DNA from: Bacteroidales bacterium
Lineage (GTDB): Bacteria > Bacteroidota > Bacteroidia > Bacteroidales > UBA932
Reading direction: 5' to 3'
Length of the DNA stretch: 64,000 bases
Assembly (NCBI GenBank): GCA_016287075.1
Contig: JAEEVC010000003.1
Coordinates: 83,494-147,493 of the forward strand
Shown in pieces: positions 17,772 through 26,673 of the stretch. The notes under the pieces are model-generated. The model searched no databases and was not told where the DNA came from. It saw only the letters and a list, made by a program, of their open reading frames with translations. Numbering within the stretch: the first letter of the stretch is position 1; each line of letters starts with the position of its first letter. Both the position numbers and the translations under genes were made by a program.

Positions 17772-19729
17772 AAAGAATACTCCTGATTGCCGCCCTGTGC
17801 CTGCTGGCGGCCTGTGCGAAACAGCCGGAGCCTTTCACTCCGGTGGCGGACGAAGGCGTCCTGGTGGGGAACATCGTCATCCCGAAGACGGTCGAGGCGG
17901 TGGCCGCCGGGATGGTCACGTTCAAGACCTTCGGCGAAACCCGGCTCGCGACCGGTGACAAGGTGACGCTGACCTCCGCCGACGGCGTGTCGTCCGAACT
18001 GTTCCTGACCAAGAATGACAAGGAACTCCTCTTCATCCTGCCGGAGACGATGCTTTCCGGCCATTACCGGATCTCCTTCTCCCATGCGGGGAAGAGCTAC
18101 CCGGCCGGCTCCCTGCTCCTGAACATCCTCGCCGGCGAGGAAAAGCCGGTCCCCGTGACCGCGGCGGAGGGTGCAACGGTCTATGGCCTCGTGGAATGCG
18201 AAGGGAAGGGGATTCCCGGCGTGGCCGTTTCCGACGGCTACGAGGTCGTCGTGACGGATGAGCACGGCGTGTACCAGCTGCATTCCGAAAAACTGTGGAA
18301 ATATGTCTTCATCACCCTGCCGTCGGGCTATGAAGCGCCCCTGCAGGGCATTATCCCGCAGTTCTATGCCTACCTGACGGAAGGGCCCGGGGTGGCGGAG
18401 CGGCGCGATTTCTCCCTGAAACGGGTCGCCAACGACCATTTCACGATGTTCTTCCTCGGCGACATCCACATGGCCAAGCGCGCCGACGACATCAACCAGT
18501 TCCGCCGTTTCGCCCGGTACATGAACAAGTCCCTCGCCGAAGCGCAGGGCCGCTGCTACGTGATGACCCTCGGCGACATGACCTGGGACGGTTACTGGTA
18601 CAGCAACAATTTCTATTTCCCGGAATACCTGGCGGAGGTCTCCACCTGGTTCTCGGGCGTGCCCTTCTTCCACACGATGGGCAACCACGACAACGACATG
18701 AACCGGATCGGCGACATCGAGAAGACCCGTCCGTTCACCGAGTTCATCGGCCCGTCCTATTATTCCTTCAACATCGGCAAGGTCCATTTCGTCGTCACGG
18801 ACGACATCGATTACAACGATGTCGGCACGGGAACCGCCCTCCGGGGGAATTACAAGCACAATTTCTCCTCCAACGTGATCGCCTGGCTGGCCAAGGACCT
18901 CGCGCTGGTGGATCCGGAGACGCCCGTCGTCATCTCCGCGCATTCGCCGACCGTCGCGCCCAGCGGCGCCGCGACCTTCAAGCCGCGGCTGACGGGCGCC
19001 GACGCACCCGGCGAGGCGAACACCGAGGATTTCCTCGAGGCGGTCAAGGGCCATCCGGTCCATTTCGTCGCCGGCCACTCCCACAAGGTGTTCCACTACG
19101 AGGACAAGGCCGACCAGGGCTACCTGGAGCACAACCTCGGTTCGGTCTGCGGCAACTGGTGGAACAGCGGTTATGTCGAGACCGGCATCCACCTCTGTCC
19201 CGACGGGGCCCCGGGCGGCTACGCCATCTGGGAGTTCACCGGGACGGAGCTCAAGCACCGCTACCAGGCCGCCGGGATGCCGGAGGACTATGTCTTCCGC
19301 GCCTATGACATGGGGGAGGTGAAGAAGGTGATCACGATGGAAGCGGCTGACAATGAGCCGGCTTTCCAGACCTATGTCAACGAGTTCGCGCGTTTTGACG
19401 ACAATGACCTGCTGCTCAATGTCTGGTACTGGGATTCCGCCTGGAAGATCGAGGTGACGGCCGACGGGAAGCCGCTTTCGATGGTGCGGGAATACACCTA
19501 CGACCCGCTCCTGACCTGTGCGCTGACGATGAACTACTTCGCCCGCCATGCCAGCCTGACCTCGTCGGTCATCAAGCCGTCGAAATGGCCCCATTTCTTC
19601 CGTTTCCGGATGCCGGCCGCACCTGCGGAAATCTGCGTGAAGGTCACGGACCGGAACGGGGCGGTTTCCACGGAGACGTTCCGCCATCCGAAGCCTTTCA
19701 CCCTGAACGAATACCGGATTGCGAATTGA
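17768..19729 (+). CDS. Surface metallophosphoesterase lipoprotein
   Basis: A 653-residue lipoprotein (lipobox LLAAC). N-terminal region: an Ig-like part to about residue 130, then an N-terminal metallophosphatase-associated module (VYGLVECEGKGIPGVAVSDG, a carboxypeptidase-regulatory-like turn). The calcineurin-like core spans about 215-450 with the full set of metal ligands: FFLGDIHMA, TLGDMTWDG, GNHDND, SAHSPT and VAGHSH. A C-terminal associated domain completes the protein. Substrate is unknown; relatives act on phosphodiesters or phosphomonoesters outside the cell. It overlaps the BACON/LamG gene by 4 bp, suggesting the lectin-like partner helps find the substrate (inference). Confidence 0.85.
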   Translation: MKRILLIAALCLLAACAKQPEPFTPVADEGVLVGNIVIPKTVEAVAAGMVTFKTFGETRLATGDKVTLTSADGVSSELFLTKNDKELLFILPETMLSGHYRISFSHAGKSYPAGSLLLNILAGEEKPVPVTAAEGATVYGLVECEGKGIPGVAVSDGYEVVVTDEHGVYQLHSEKLWKYVFITLPSGYEAPLQGIIPQFYAYLTEGPGVAERRDFSLKRVANDHFTMFFLGDIHMAKRADDINQFRRFARYMNKSLAEAQGRCYVMTLGDMTWDGYWYSNNFYFPEYLAEVSTWFSGVPFFHTMGNHDNDMNRIGDIEKTRPFTEFIGPSYYSFNIGKVHFVVTDDIDYNDVGTGTALRGNYKHNFSSNVIAWLAKDLALVDPETPVVISAHSPTVAPSGAATFKPRLTGADAPGEANTEDFLEAVKGHPVHFVAGHSHKVFHYEDKADQGYLEHNLGSVCGNWWNSGYVETGIHLCPDGAPGGYAIWEFTGTELKHRYQAAGMPEDYVFRAYDMGEVKKVITMEAADNEPAFQTYVNEFARFDDNDLLLNVWYWDSAWKIEVTADGKPLSMVREYTYDPLLTCALTMNYFARHASLTSSVIKPSKWPHFFRFRMPAAPAEICVKVTDRNGAVSTETFRHPKPFTLNEYRIAN

Positions 19730-19740
19730 AAAATATTGCG

Positions 19741-19748
19741 TAACTTTG
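19741..19748 (+). promoter_or_regulatory. -7 box for the SLC13 transporter
   Basis: TAACTTTG followed by C, within 12 nt of the stop of the preceding phosphoesterase gene and 46 nt before the transporter ATG at 19795. It separates the transporter from the korAB-gdhA operon. Confidence 0.6.
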
Positions 19749-19794
19749 CGGACCTTTGAAGGAACAAAAAGAAAATAAACTCTCTGTAACAGCC

Positions 19795-21252
19795 ATGGCT
19801 GAAACGAAAAAACTGAACCTGAAGTATTGTGTATTCCTGCCGATCGTGCTGATTATCACAATCTTCCTCTGGGCCGTCCCGACCAGTTTCTACGGAATCG
19901 ACGCCCTTACCGTCGTCCAGCAGCGCGTCATCGCGCTCTTTGTCTTCGCCGCCCTGATGTGGATCTTCGAGATCATTCCGAACTGGACGACTTCCCTCCT
20001 GGTGATCGTCATCTCCCTGCTGACGGTCTCCGACAAGGGCATCCGCTTCTTCTGCAATCCGGAATACGGCCAGCTTGTCGGCTTCAAGAGCATCATGGCC
20101 TCTTTCGCCGACCCGGTGGTCATGCTCTTCATGGGCGGTTTCGTCCTTGCCATCATGGCGGAAAAATACGGTCTGGACGTCACCCTGGCGCGTATCCTGC
20201 TGAAGCCTTTCGGCACGAAGCCGAAGATGGTCCTGCTGGGCTTCCTCCTCGTGATCGCGATCTTCTCGATGTTCATGTCCAATACGGCGACCGCCGCGAT
20301 GATGCTGGCGTTCCTGGCCCCGGTCCTGGCCGTCCTTCCGAGCGACGACAAGGGCAAGATCGGCCTTTCGCTCTCCATCCCGATCGCGGCGAACCTCGGC
20401 GGCATCGGCACCCCGATCGGCACCCCGCCGAACGCCACGGCCGTCAAGTTCCTCTCCGAGGCGGGCTGCGAGGTCACGTTCGGCGAATGGGCCATCCGCA
20501 TGATCCCCTATGTGGTCATCATGCTGGCCGTCGCGTGGGTGCTCCTGCAGGTCTTCTTCCCGTTCAAGGCCAAGGAGATCAAGCTGGAAATCCCTGAGAA
20601 CAAGCGCAAATCCGACTGGAAGACCTACGTCGTGTGGGTGACCTTCATCGGGACGATCCTCCTCTGGGCGACCGAAAAGCTGACGGGCATCAACTCCAAC
20701 ATCGTGGCCCTCATCCCGCTCGGCGTCCTGACCGCGCTCGGCATCTTCACCAAGGACGACATCAAGGAGATCAACTGGAGCGTCCTCTGGCTCGTCGCGG
20801 GCGGCTTCGCCCTCGGCACCTGCCTGCAGGGCACCGGCCTCGCCAAGGTCCTGATCAACGCCATCCCGTTCGGCTCGATGTCGGTCGTGCTGGTGCTCAT
20901 CGTCGCCGGCGTGGTCTGCTACTTCCTGTCGAACTTCATCTCCAACTCCGCCACGGCGGCCCTGCTCATCCCGATCCTCATCGTGGTGGCGGAAGGCATG
21001 GCCGATCCGGCGGCTGCCAACAACAGCCAGTTCCTCGCGGTCGGCGGCACCCAGGCCATGATTTCCTTCATCGCCATCTGCGCCTCCATCGCGATGCTCT
21101 TCCCGATTTCCACCCCTCCGAACGCCATCGCCGCCTCCACCGGCCTGGTCGAGACGAAGGACATGGCCAAGGTCGGCATCATCATCGGTGCCATCGGCTT
21201 CATCCTCGGTTACTTCTGGCTGACCAAGCTCTTCCCGTTCTCCATGGCTTAG
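19795..21252 (+). CDS. SLC13/DASS family carboxylate transporter
   Basis: A 485-residue integral membrane protein with about 11-12 hydrophobic segments. Two inverted-repeat SNT-type motifs typical of divalent-anion:sodium symporters are present: FMSNTATAAMM with GTPPNAT, and NFISNSATAALL with STPPNAIAA. These bind Na+ and a carboxylate head group. Probable substrates are C4-dicarboxylates, citrate-like acids or sulfate; the motif does not decide. The ATG at 19795 (MAETKK) is preferred to the in-frame TTG at 19756. The stop codon TAG shares its last base with the palindromic element that separates this gene from the porin. Confidence 0.88.
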   Translation: MAETKKLNLKYCVFLPIVLIITIFLWAVPTSFYGIDALTVVQQRVIALFVFAALMWIFEIIPNWTTSLLVIVISLLTVSDKGIRFFCNPEYGQLVGFKSIMASFADPVVMLFMGGFVLAIMAEKYGLDVTLARILLKPFGTKPKMVLLGFLLVIAIFSMFMSNTATAAMMLAFLAPVLAVLPSDDKGKIGLSLSIPIAANLGGIGTPIGTPPNATAVKFLSEAGCEVTFGEWAIRMIPYVVIMLAVAWVLLQVFFPFKAKEIKLEIPENKRKSDWKTYVVWVTFIGTILLWATEKLTGINSNIVALIPLGVLTALGIFTKDDIKEINWSVLWLVAGGFALGTCLQGTGLAKVLINAIPFGSMSVVLVLIVAGVVCYFLSNFISNSATAALLIPILIVVAEGMADPAAANNSQFLAVGGTQAMISFIAICASIAMLFPISTPPNAIAASTGLVETKDMAKVGIIIGAIGFILGYFWLTKLFPFSMA

Positions 21253-21344
21253 TGAAACAGAAAGGATAACCTGCATCACCGGTGTCTGCTGCTTCGCAGC
21301 CCTGTCCGGGTAAATGCCACCGGTGATGCAGGTTATCCTTTCAC
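21252..21344 (+). repeat. 93-bp palindromic element, copy 1
   Basis: A 25-bp perfect inverted repeat (21260-21284 with 21318-21342) encloses a 33-nt loop (21285-21317). Outside the arms, GTGAAA on the left and TTTCAC on the right also pair, with a 6-nt CAGAAA asymmetry on the left side only. Copy 2 at 33539-33631 has the same architecture and the same 33-nt loop in the opposite orientation, while part of the arm sequence differs but stays self-complementary. It starts on the last base of the transporter stop codon and ends 22 bp before the porin gene. As RNA it would form a very stable hairpin; its nature (mobile palindrome, inverton or terminator/attenuator) is undecided. Confidence 0.85.
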
Positions 21345-21366
21345 AATTCCATAATTCCATTCCCAG

Positions 21367-22452
21367 ATGAAAAAAATCCTGATTTCCCTCGCGGGCCTTC
21401 TGCTCGCCCTCGGTACTGCCTTCGCGCAGGATAGTGAAAAGCCGGAATACGGCTACAAGCAGACCGGTTTCATGAGTACGCCCAAGGTTGGCGGCTACAT
21501 CATCGGCGGTTACAAGTACAGCGACCTCGAAGGCGCGCACGGCGGCCCCGGTTTCAACTGCCGGCTCATCCGTCTGTACGTGGACGGCAGCATCTACAAC
21601 GATTTCAAGTACCGCATCCAGTTCCAGGCCAACGGCGAGAAGCCCCATGTGAAGGACTTCTACATCGAGTGGGCCCGGTACAAGGAATTCTCCGTGAAGA
21701 TGGGCCAGTTCAAGCGGGCCTTCACCTTCGAGAACCCGATGAATCCCTGGGATGTCGGCGTGGGCGACTTCTCCTTCCTGGTCCAGAAGATGGCCGGTAT
21801 GGGCGACCGCCTCGGCGAAGCCAACATGGGCGGCCGTGACCAGGGTATCCAGGTCCAGGGCGACCTCTTCCCGATGGCTTCCGACAAGTACCGCCTGCTC
21901 CACTACCAGCTCGGCGTGTACAACGGCCAGGGCATCAACCTTGCCGATGCCAACAAGTCCAAGGACATCATCGGTACGGTCCAGATCCAGCCCATCAGCG
22001 GCCTGAAACTCGGTGTGTTCGCCTGGAAGGGCAGCTGGGTGAAAGCGGCTACCGCTACGGCTCCCGGCGTCGAACTCAAGCGCGAGCGCATCAGCGCCGG
22101 CATCAACTACGACAAGGACAACTGGACGCTCCGCGCCGAATACGCCGCCGCCATCGCGGGCGAGAAGGAGCAGAGCGGCGCCGCCGACGCGTTATACGTG
22201 ACGGCCGGCATTCCGGTCCAGCCCTGGTTCAAGATGTACCTGAAGTGGGACAGGTTCGATCCGAAAGCTACGGAGGCGTTTGATCCCGCCGCGCACGACA
22301 TGTACTCCGCCTGCGCCAATTTCCGTCTCCACAAGAACCTCAATTTCCAGCTCGAATACCGCCGCCATCGTGCGCGTGTGCTCGATATGAACAAGGATGT
22401 TCTCAGCACGAAGTACAACGAACTCTGGTTCATGACCTACATCCGGTTCTAA
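21367..22452 (+). CDS. Phosphate-selective porin-like outer membrane protein
   Basis: A 361-residue outer-membrane barrel. Signal peptide ends at FAQ (residues 19-21). The N-terminal YIIGGYKYSD, then RLIRLYVDGSIYNDFKYRIQ and KMGQFKRAFTFENPMNPWDV match porin O/P (OprP-like) proteins; alternating aromatic strands run to the C-terminus, which ends in ELWFMTYIRF with the terminal Phe typical of barrel proteins. The position behind a SLC13 carboxylate transporter suggests that it admits the same anions across the outer membrane (inference). The 93-bp palindrome lies directly upstream and no TAnnTTTG box is visible in the gap, so it may depend on readthrough. Confidence 0.82.
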   Translation: MKKILISLAGLLLALGTAFAQDSEKPEYGYKQTGFMSTPKVGGYIIGGYKYSDLEGAHGGPGFNCRLIRLYVDGSIYNDFKYRIQFQANGEKPHVKDFYIEWARYKEFSVKMGQFKRAFTFENPMNPWDVGVGDFSFLVQKMAGMGDRLGEANMGGRDQGIQVQGDLFPMASDKYRLLHYQLGVYNGQGINLADANKSKDIIGTVQIQPISGLKLGVFAWKGSWVKAATATAPGVELKRERISAGINYDKDNWTLRAEYAAAIAGEKEQSGAADALYVTAGIPVQPWFKMYLKWDRFDPKATEAFDPAAHDMYSACANFRLHKNLNFQLEYRRHRARVLDMNKDVLSTKYNELWFMTYIRF

Positions 22453-22478
22453 GGCGTTTCGCGACGCTCCGACACTGC

Positions 22479-22525
22479 GGAACAGGGCCCCGGACTCAGA
22501 AGATATTCGTCCGGGGCCCTGTTCC
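22479..22525. terminator. Bidirectional terminator hairpin between convergent genes
   Basis: A perfect 16-bp stem (22479-22494 with 22510-22525, GGAACAGGGCCCCGGA and its complement) with a 15-nt loop lies between the porin stop (plus strand) and the stop of the secreted protein on the minus strand. A short T-rich stretch follows on the plus strand (GTTTTCTCC). Confidence 0.7.
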
Positions 22526-22568
22526 TCCGTTTTCTCCGCTTCGTGGCTTCGATTCGCCGCTCCGCCCG

Positions 22569-23705
22569 CTACTCCACCGGCTCGAAGGGGCCGGCGTCGG
22601 CGCCGGTCCAGCGGTAGAGGCGGAGGGTGGTGTATTGTTTCTTGTCGGGGGTCTTTCCGTTCTCGGAGATGTACCAGTAGCCGTCGCCGAGGGAAAGGAG
22701 GCCGGTGGAGCCGTATTTGAACTTCCAGCCGCGGATGCCGGTTGCCGCGTCGATGCGGCCGGCGGGGGCCAGGCTGACCACACGGCCCTTGCGGACGTAC
22801 GGGACGCCGGCGAGGGGCTGTTTGCGGGCCCGGACGGCGCCGTCGGCGGCGAAGAGCGTGTAGTTCGGGAACTGCGGCTTCTTGCCCTTGTAAACGGCCA
22901 TCAGCCAGTAACCCGTGAACGGGTCGTATTCGAGGTTCTGGACGCCCCAGCTGGTGTTTCCCGTGTAGGCGTAATAGGTGCGGCGGGGCTTGGCGGGGCC
23001 GTCGCGATGCATGTTGCCGACCTCGAGGGGCTTGGCGTACCGGCGGGCCCAGTCGCGCGTGTCGAACTGCAGAAGCACTTGATAGTCATTGTCGGAGCGT
23101 TCCGCGTCGCCGTAGATGCCGTAGGCGACGGTCAGGTACTGCCGGCCGTCCTTGCGGCCGAAGTCCGGACCGAAGCTGACGCCGTCGATGCCGCTGCAGC
23201 CGAGGCGGTGTTCCACCTGCCGGCCTTCGAGATCGACGGACGATTCATAGTCGGCGACGACCATCGGGAGGTTGACGCAGCGGACGACCCCGTCCCGGAG
23301 CGCGTCCATCCCTTCCCGTACGATCTTCGACCCGTCGATCATCGCGATGTAGAAGGTGTTCCGGTACTGGAGGTCGGACTGGTTGCGCCGGAGGATGCCC
23401 TGGCCGATGACGTCGTCCTTGTATTCGAGGGAGCCGTAGATGAGCCCGTCTTCCGCATTGTAGTCGAGGCAGCCGAGGTGGCCGAGCAGGCCGGTCACCG
23501 TGCCGACGACGCGGCCGGAGAGGTCCATCTTCACGAGGACGTCGGTGAACGACAGGTACATGTACCCGTCCTTGTCAAGGGCGATGCCCTGGACGTGGCC
23601 GGTCTCCCAGGGACCGGAATCGAGGGTCTTCGGCCAGGCGGGGGCCTGGGCGTACAGCGCGGCAGCGGCGAGCAGGCCGGCCGCAATGAGAACAAACTTA
23701 CGCAT
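22569..23705 (-). CDS. Secreted protein of unknown function, propeller-like
   Basis: A 378-residue exported protein (signal MRKFVLIAAGLLAAAALYAQ). The mature part has repeated short beta-rich units with Gly-Asp turns such as VQGIALDKDGYMYLSFTD, LGCLDYNAEDGLIYG and NLEYDPFTGYWLMAVYKGKK, which resemble blades of a beta-propeller. No catalytic signature is recognised. It is the last gene of the ruvX-def-hexomutase-M23 operon; the gap to the M23 gene is 6 bp (0 if the alternative start at 23711 is used). Its function is unknown; the propeller reading is by inspection only. Confidence 0.6.
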   Translation of the reverse strand: MRKFVLIAAGLLAAAALYAQAPAWPKTLDSGPWETGHVQGIALDKDGYMYLSFTDVLVKMDLSGRVVGTVTGLLGHLGCLDYNAEDGLIYGSLEYKDDVIGQGILRRNQSDLQYRNTFYIAMIDGSKIVREGMDALRDGVVRCVNLPMVVADYESSVDLEGRQVEHRLGCSGIDGVSFGPDFGRKDGRQYLTVAYGIYGDAERSDNDYQVLLQFDTRDWARRYAKPLEVGNMHRDGPAKPRRTYYAYTGNTSWGVQNLEYDPFTGYWLMAVYKGKKPQFPNYTLFAADGAVRARKQPLAGVPYVRKGRVVSLAPAGRIDAATGIRGWKFKYGSTGLLSLGDGYWYISENGKTPDKKQYTTLRLYRWTGADAGPFEPVE

Positions 23706-23711
23706 AGGCAT

Positions 23712-24743
23712 TTATCGGACCCTGAGCCTTCTTCCGATCTGCAGGGTCGTCGTCTGTTTGATGCCGTTGAGGCGGCAGAGGGTATTGACGGAAGTATGGT
23801 ACTTGACCGCGATCTTGGAGAGCGTATCGCCCTTGCGGACGGTGTGGTACTTCATCGCCGCGGCCGCGGCCTTCTCGCGCTCGGCCGCCAGCTGCTTGGC
23901 CTTTTCCTCGGCCGCGATGCGGTCCTTCTCGTCGGCGAGGTTGATCTCGTCCTCGTCGTCCACGGCCTGCACGTAGCGGCTGTTCGGGCTGAAGTACCAG
24001 TTCCTCAGGTGGAGGAGACGGTGGCGGAGCTTGCCGGTCTCGAAGTCGATCAGCCAGTTGGGGTCGAACGCATAGCCCTTGTAGCGGGTCTCGAAGTGGA
24101 GGTGCGGCCCGGTCGAACGGCCGGTCGAGCCGCCGAGACCGATCACGTCCCCGGCGTTGACCCAGTCGCCGGCCTTGACCTTCGCTTCGGAAAGGTGGCC
24201 GTAGAAGGTCTCCAAGCCGTTGGCGTGGCGGATGACCACGAGGTTGCCGTAGCCGCCGACATAGTCCGAGACGCGGACCCGGCCGTCAAAGGCGGCATAG
24301 GCCGGCGTGCCGGTCGGATAGGGCAGGTCGATGCCCTGGTGGGGCCGGCCGTGCCGGTAGCCGAATTTCGAGGATGGCGTGGTCTTGTGGGGACAGCAGT
24401 AGGAATCGAGCGTATCGACGATCCAGAGGGTGAAATCGGCGGGGAGCGTCTCGGCCTCCCGGTAGGGATTGGTGCTCTTGGTGTCCCAGTTCTCGGTGAA
24501 TACCTTCTTGTCCGCGAGGACTTTCGGGTCGCGGATGTACCGCCAGGTATGGTTGTCGTAGAGGATGATCTTCACGCCGGGATGGCCGGTGTCGAGGGTG
24601 TCCGCGTACGGGGTGCCCGTGCCCTTGGTGGAGGGAACGCTCTCCCGGCCGAAGACATGGCGGAGCGAGTCCGTCTGCTGGGCGGAAAGCACGAGGGTCA
24701 GGGTGAGGGCGAGGCAGGTTGTCAGGAACGTCTTTCTGTTCAT
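23712..24743 (-). CDS. M23 metallopeptidase with C-terminal LysM
   Basis: A 343-residue exported protein. After the signal (TLVLSAQ) comes an M23 (LytM) domain over about residues 125-235 with the zinc motifs HQGID (H..D) and GPHLHFET (HxH), and HANGLETFYGHL between them, so it should be an active endopeptidase cutting peptidoglycan cross-links. A Lys/Glu/Ala-rich linker at about 265-295 leads to a C-terminal LysM (VRKGDTLSKIAVKYHTSVNT) that would hold it on the cell wall. The alternative start is 24749. It directly follows the hexomutase stop and precedes the propeller-like gene. Confidence 0.9.
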   Translation of the reverse strand: MNRKTFLTTCLALTLTLVLSAQQTDSLRHVFGRESVPSTKGTGTPYADTLDTGHPGVKIILYDNHTWRYIRDPKVLADKKVFTENWDTKSTNPYREAETLPADFTLWIVDTLDSYCCPHKTTPSSKFGYRHGRPHQGIDLPYPTGTPAYAAFDGRVRVSDYVGGYGNLVVIRHANGLETFYGHLSEAKVKAGDWVNAGDVIGLGGSTGRSTGPHLHFETRYKGYAFDPNWLIDFETGKLRHRLLHLRNWYFSPNSRYVQAVDDEDEINLADEKDRIAAEEKAKQLAAEREKAAAAAMKYHTVRKGDTLSKIAVKYHTSVNTLCRLNGIKQTTTLQIGRRLRVR

Positions 24744-24749
24744 TTGCAA

Positions 24750-26114
24750 TTATCGCTGGGCTCCGAAACGGGTCTTCAGGAGCGTGTCGGTTTCCTCAAT
24801 CTTCTCCTGCAGGAGCTTCTCCGAGGTCGCTTCGCAGAGGAAGCGGAGGTAGGGTTCGGTGTTGGAGGGACGGATGTTCAGCCACCAGTCGGGGAATTCG
24901 ATGCGGTAGCCGTCGAAATCCATGAAGGCAGTGGCCTGCTCCTGGCCCATGAAATGCTCCTTCACGGCATCCATGGCGCCTTTCTTGTCCTCGACCCGGT
25001 AGTTGATCTCGCCGGAATTCCTGTAGCGGACGATTTCGGCGATGGCCTGGCTGAGGGTCTTGCCTTCCCGCTTGAGGTCGGCGACGATGCCGAGGACGAT
25101 GATCGAGGCGAGGAGGCCGCTGTCCGAATAGAAGAAGTCGCGGAAGTAGAAATGGCCGGCCAGTTCGCCGCCCCAGACGCCGTCGATTTCGCGCAGCTTG
25201 GCCGCGGCGAAGGCGCGTCCGACCTTCCAGGTGCGCATCTCGCAACCCATCGGGGCGAGGTACTCGCCGATGGCCTTGGAGGAACGGATGTCCTGGAGTA
25301 CCAGGCCCTTCAGGCCCCGTTCGCCGACAAAGTAGCGGCCCATCAGGGCAATCAGCAGGTCCGGGGAGATGAAGCGGCCCTGCTCGTCCACGAAGACCAC
25401 GCGGTCGGCGTCGCCGTCGTAGATGACGCCGGCGTCGGCCTTCACCTCGCGCACGAGGTTCTCCAGCGGGAGCACGTTGGCTTCGATGAGCGGATTGGGT
25501 TCATGGTTCGGGAAACGGCCGTCGAGCGTGTCGAAGAGGTAGTGGATGTTGTCGCCCGTGCCGAAGATCTCCTTGGCGAAGAGGTTGGCCATGCCGTTGG
25601 ACAGGTCCATGGCGACGGTGATCCCGGAAAGGTCCTTCTTGAACTTCCGCATGAAGGCGAGGTAATCCGCGAGGATCTCCTTCTGGAACACCCGGCCGCG
25701 GACGGCGGCCACCGGCGTGGGTTCGCCGTCGTCGATCCACTGCTTGATCTGTTTCAGGCCGGCGTCATAGCCCACGGCCTGGGCGTCGGTGGTGGACACC
25801 TTCATGCCGTTGTACACGGCGGCGTTGTGCGAGGCCGTGATCTGGATGGAGGCGTTGAAACCGTAATTGGCGGTCCCGAAATAGACCATGGGGGTGGAGC
25901 TCAGGCCGATGTCGTACACGTCGGCACCGGCGTCGTTGATGCCCTTGACGACCGCATCGTGGATCTCCGGCGAGGAGACACGGCAGTCACGGCCCACAAG
26001 GACCTTGTCGGCTTTCAGCAGCCTCGGAATGAAATAACCTACTTTGTAGGCGGTCTCGCGGTCCCAGTCCTTGCCGTAGATGCCGCGGATGTCGTATGCG
26101 TGGAATGCGCCCAT
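24750..26114 (-). CDS. Phosphomannomutase/phosphoglucomutase
   Basis: A 454-residue alpha-D-phosphohexomutase interconverting hexose 6-phosphate and hexose 1-phosphate, a step feeding GDP-mannose or UDP-glucose. The four domains are recognisable: N-terminal MGAFHAYDIRGIYGKDWD, phosphoserine loop ITASHNAAVYNGMKV (the Asn is followed by Ala where Pro is more usual), metal-binding YDGDADRVVFVDEQG, sugar-binding WGGELAGHF and phosphate-binding RPSNTEPYLRF. The start at 26114 opens with the conserved hexomutase N-terminus. It follows def by 4 bp in the minus-strand operon. ManB is the common name but the sugar preference is not certain. Confidence 0.93.
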   Translation of the reverse strand: MGAFHAYDIRGIYGKDWDRETAYKVGYFIPRLLKADKVLVGRDCRVSSPEIHDAVVKGINDAGADVYDIGLSSTPMVYFGTANYGFNASIQITASHNAAVYNGMKVSTTDAQAVGYDAGLKQIKQWIDDGEPTPVAAVRGRVFQKEILADYLAFMRKFKKDLSGITVAMDLSNGMANLFAKEIFGTGDNIHYLFDTLDGRFPNHEPNPLIEANVLPLENLVREVKADAGVIYDGDADRVVFVDEQGRFISPDLLIALMGRYFVGERGLKGLVLQDIRSSKAIGEYLAPMGCEMRTWKVGRAFAAAKLREIDGVWGGELAGHFYFRDFFYSDSGLLASIIVLGIVADLKREGKTLSQAIAEIVRYRNSGEINYRVEDKKGAMDAVKEHFMGQEQATAFMDFDGYRIEFPDWWLNIRPSNTEPYLRFLCEATSEKLLQEKIEETDTLLKTRFGAQR

Positions 26115-26118
26115 GGTG

Positions 26119-26673
26119 TTACTTGATTTTAGCGTTATAATGGGGATGAACCTTGCCGTGGGCAATGTTCTGGAGTTTCTTGGCGAGCATTTTCTTCCGG
26201 ATCGGCGCGACGTTGTCGGTGAACAGGTTGCCGTCCAGGTGGGAGAGTTCGTGCTGGACCATCCGGCAGGCGAACTTGTCGAAGGTCTCCGTCACTTCCT
26301 CGAGATTTTCATTGTAATATTTCACCGTGATCTTCGCGGGCCGGACGACGTCGGCATAGAGGCCGGGGATGCTCAGGCAGCCCTCGGAATAGGTCGTCTT
26401 CTCGGCGCTTTCCTCGAGGATGACCGGGTTGATCAGCGTCCGGCGGAAGTCCTTGAGGTAGTCGTAGACATCGGTCATGACGGTGCCGTCCACGATGACC
26501 ACGCGGCGGCTGACCCCGATCTGGGGGGCGGCGAGGCCGCAGCCTTCGGAATGCGCGAGCGTGTCCTTGAGGTCCTGGACAAGCCCCCGGAGCTGTTCCG
26601 GGGCGGTGATGTCGGCGTCGGCGGCCTTCTGGCGGAGTACTTCCGAGCCGTAGAGATATATGGGTTGTATCAT
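26119..26673 (-). CDS. def: Peptide deformylase
   Basis: A 184-residue metalloenzyme that removes the formyl group from the initiating methionine of new proteins. All three conserved motifs are present: GCGLAAPQIG, EGCLSIPG (metal-binding Cys) and QHELSHLDG (HExxH). The start at 26673 overlaps the ruvX stop by 4 bp (ATGA), so the genes are translationally coupled. Confidence 0.97.
   Translation of the reverse strand: MIQPIYLYGSEVLRQKAADADITAPEQLRGLVQDLKDTLAHSEGCGLAAPQIGVSRRVVIVDGTVMTDVYDYLKDFRRTLINPVILEESAEKTTYSEGCLSIPGLYADVVRPAKITVKYYNENLEEVTETFDKFACRMVQHELSHLDGNLFTDNVAPIRKKMLAKKLQNIAHGKVHPHYNAKIK

Noticed and set aside
22635..26126. 1163-codon open frame on the plus strand opposite the propeller, M23 and hexomutase genes
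   Set aside because: It crosses three well-supported genes on the other strand; the translation is Val/Glu/Asp/Arg-rich shadow sequence.
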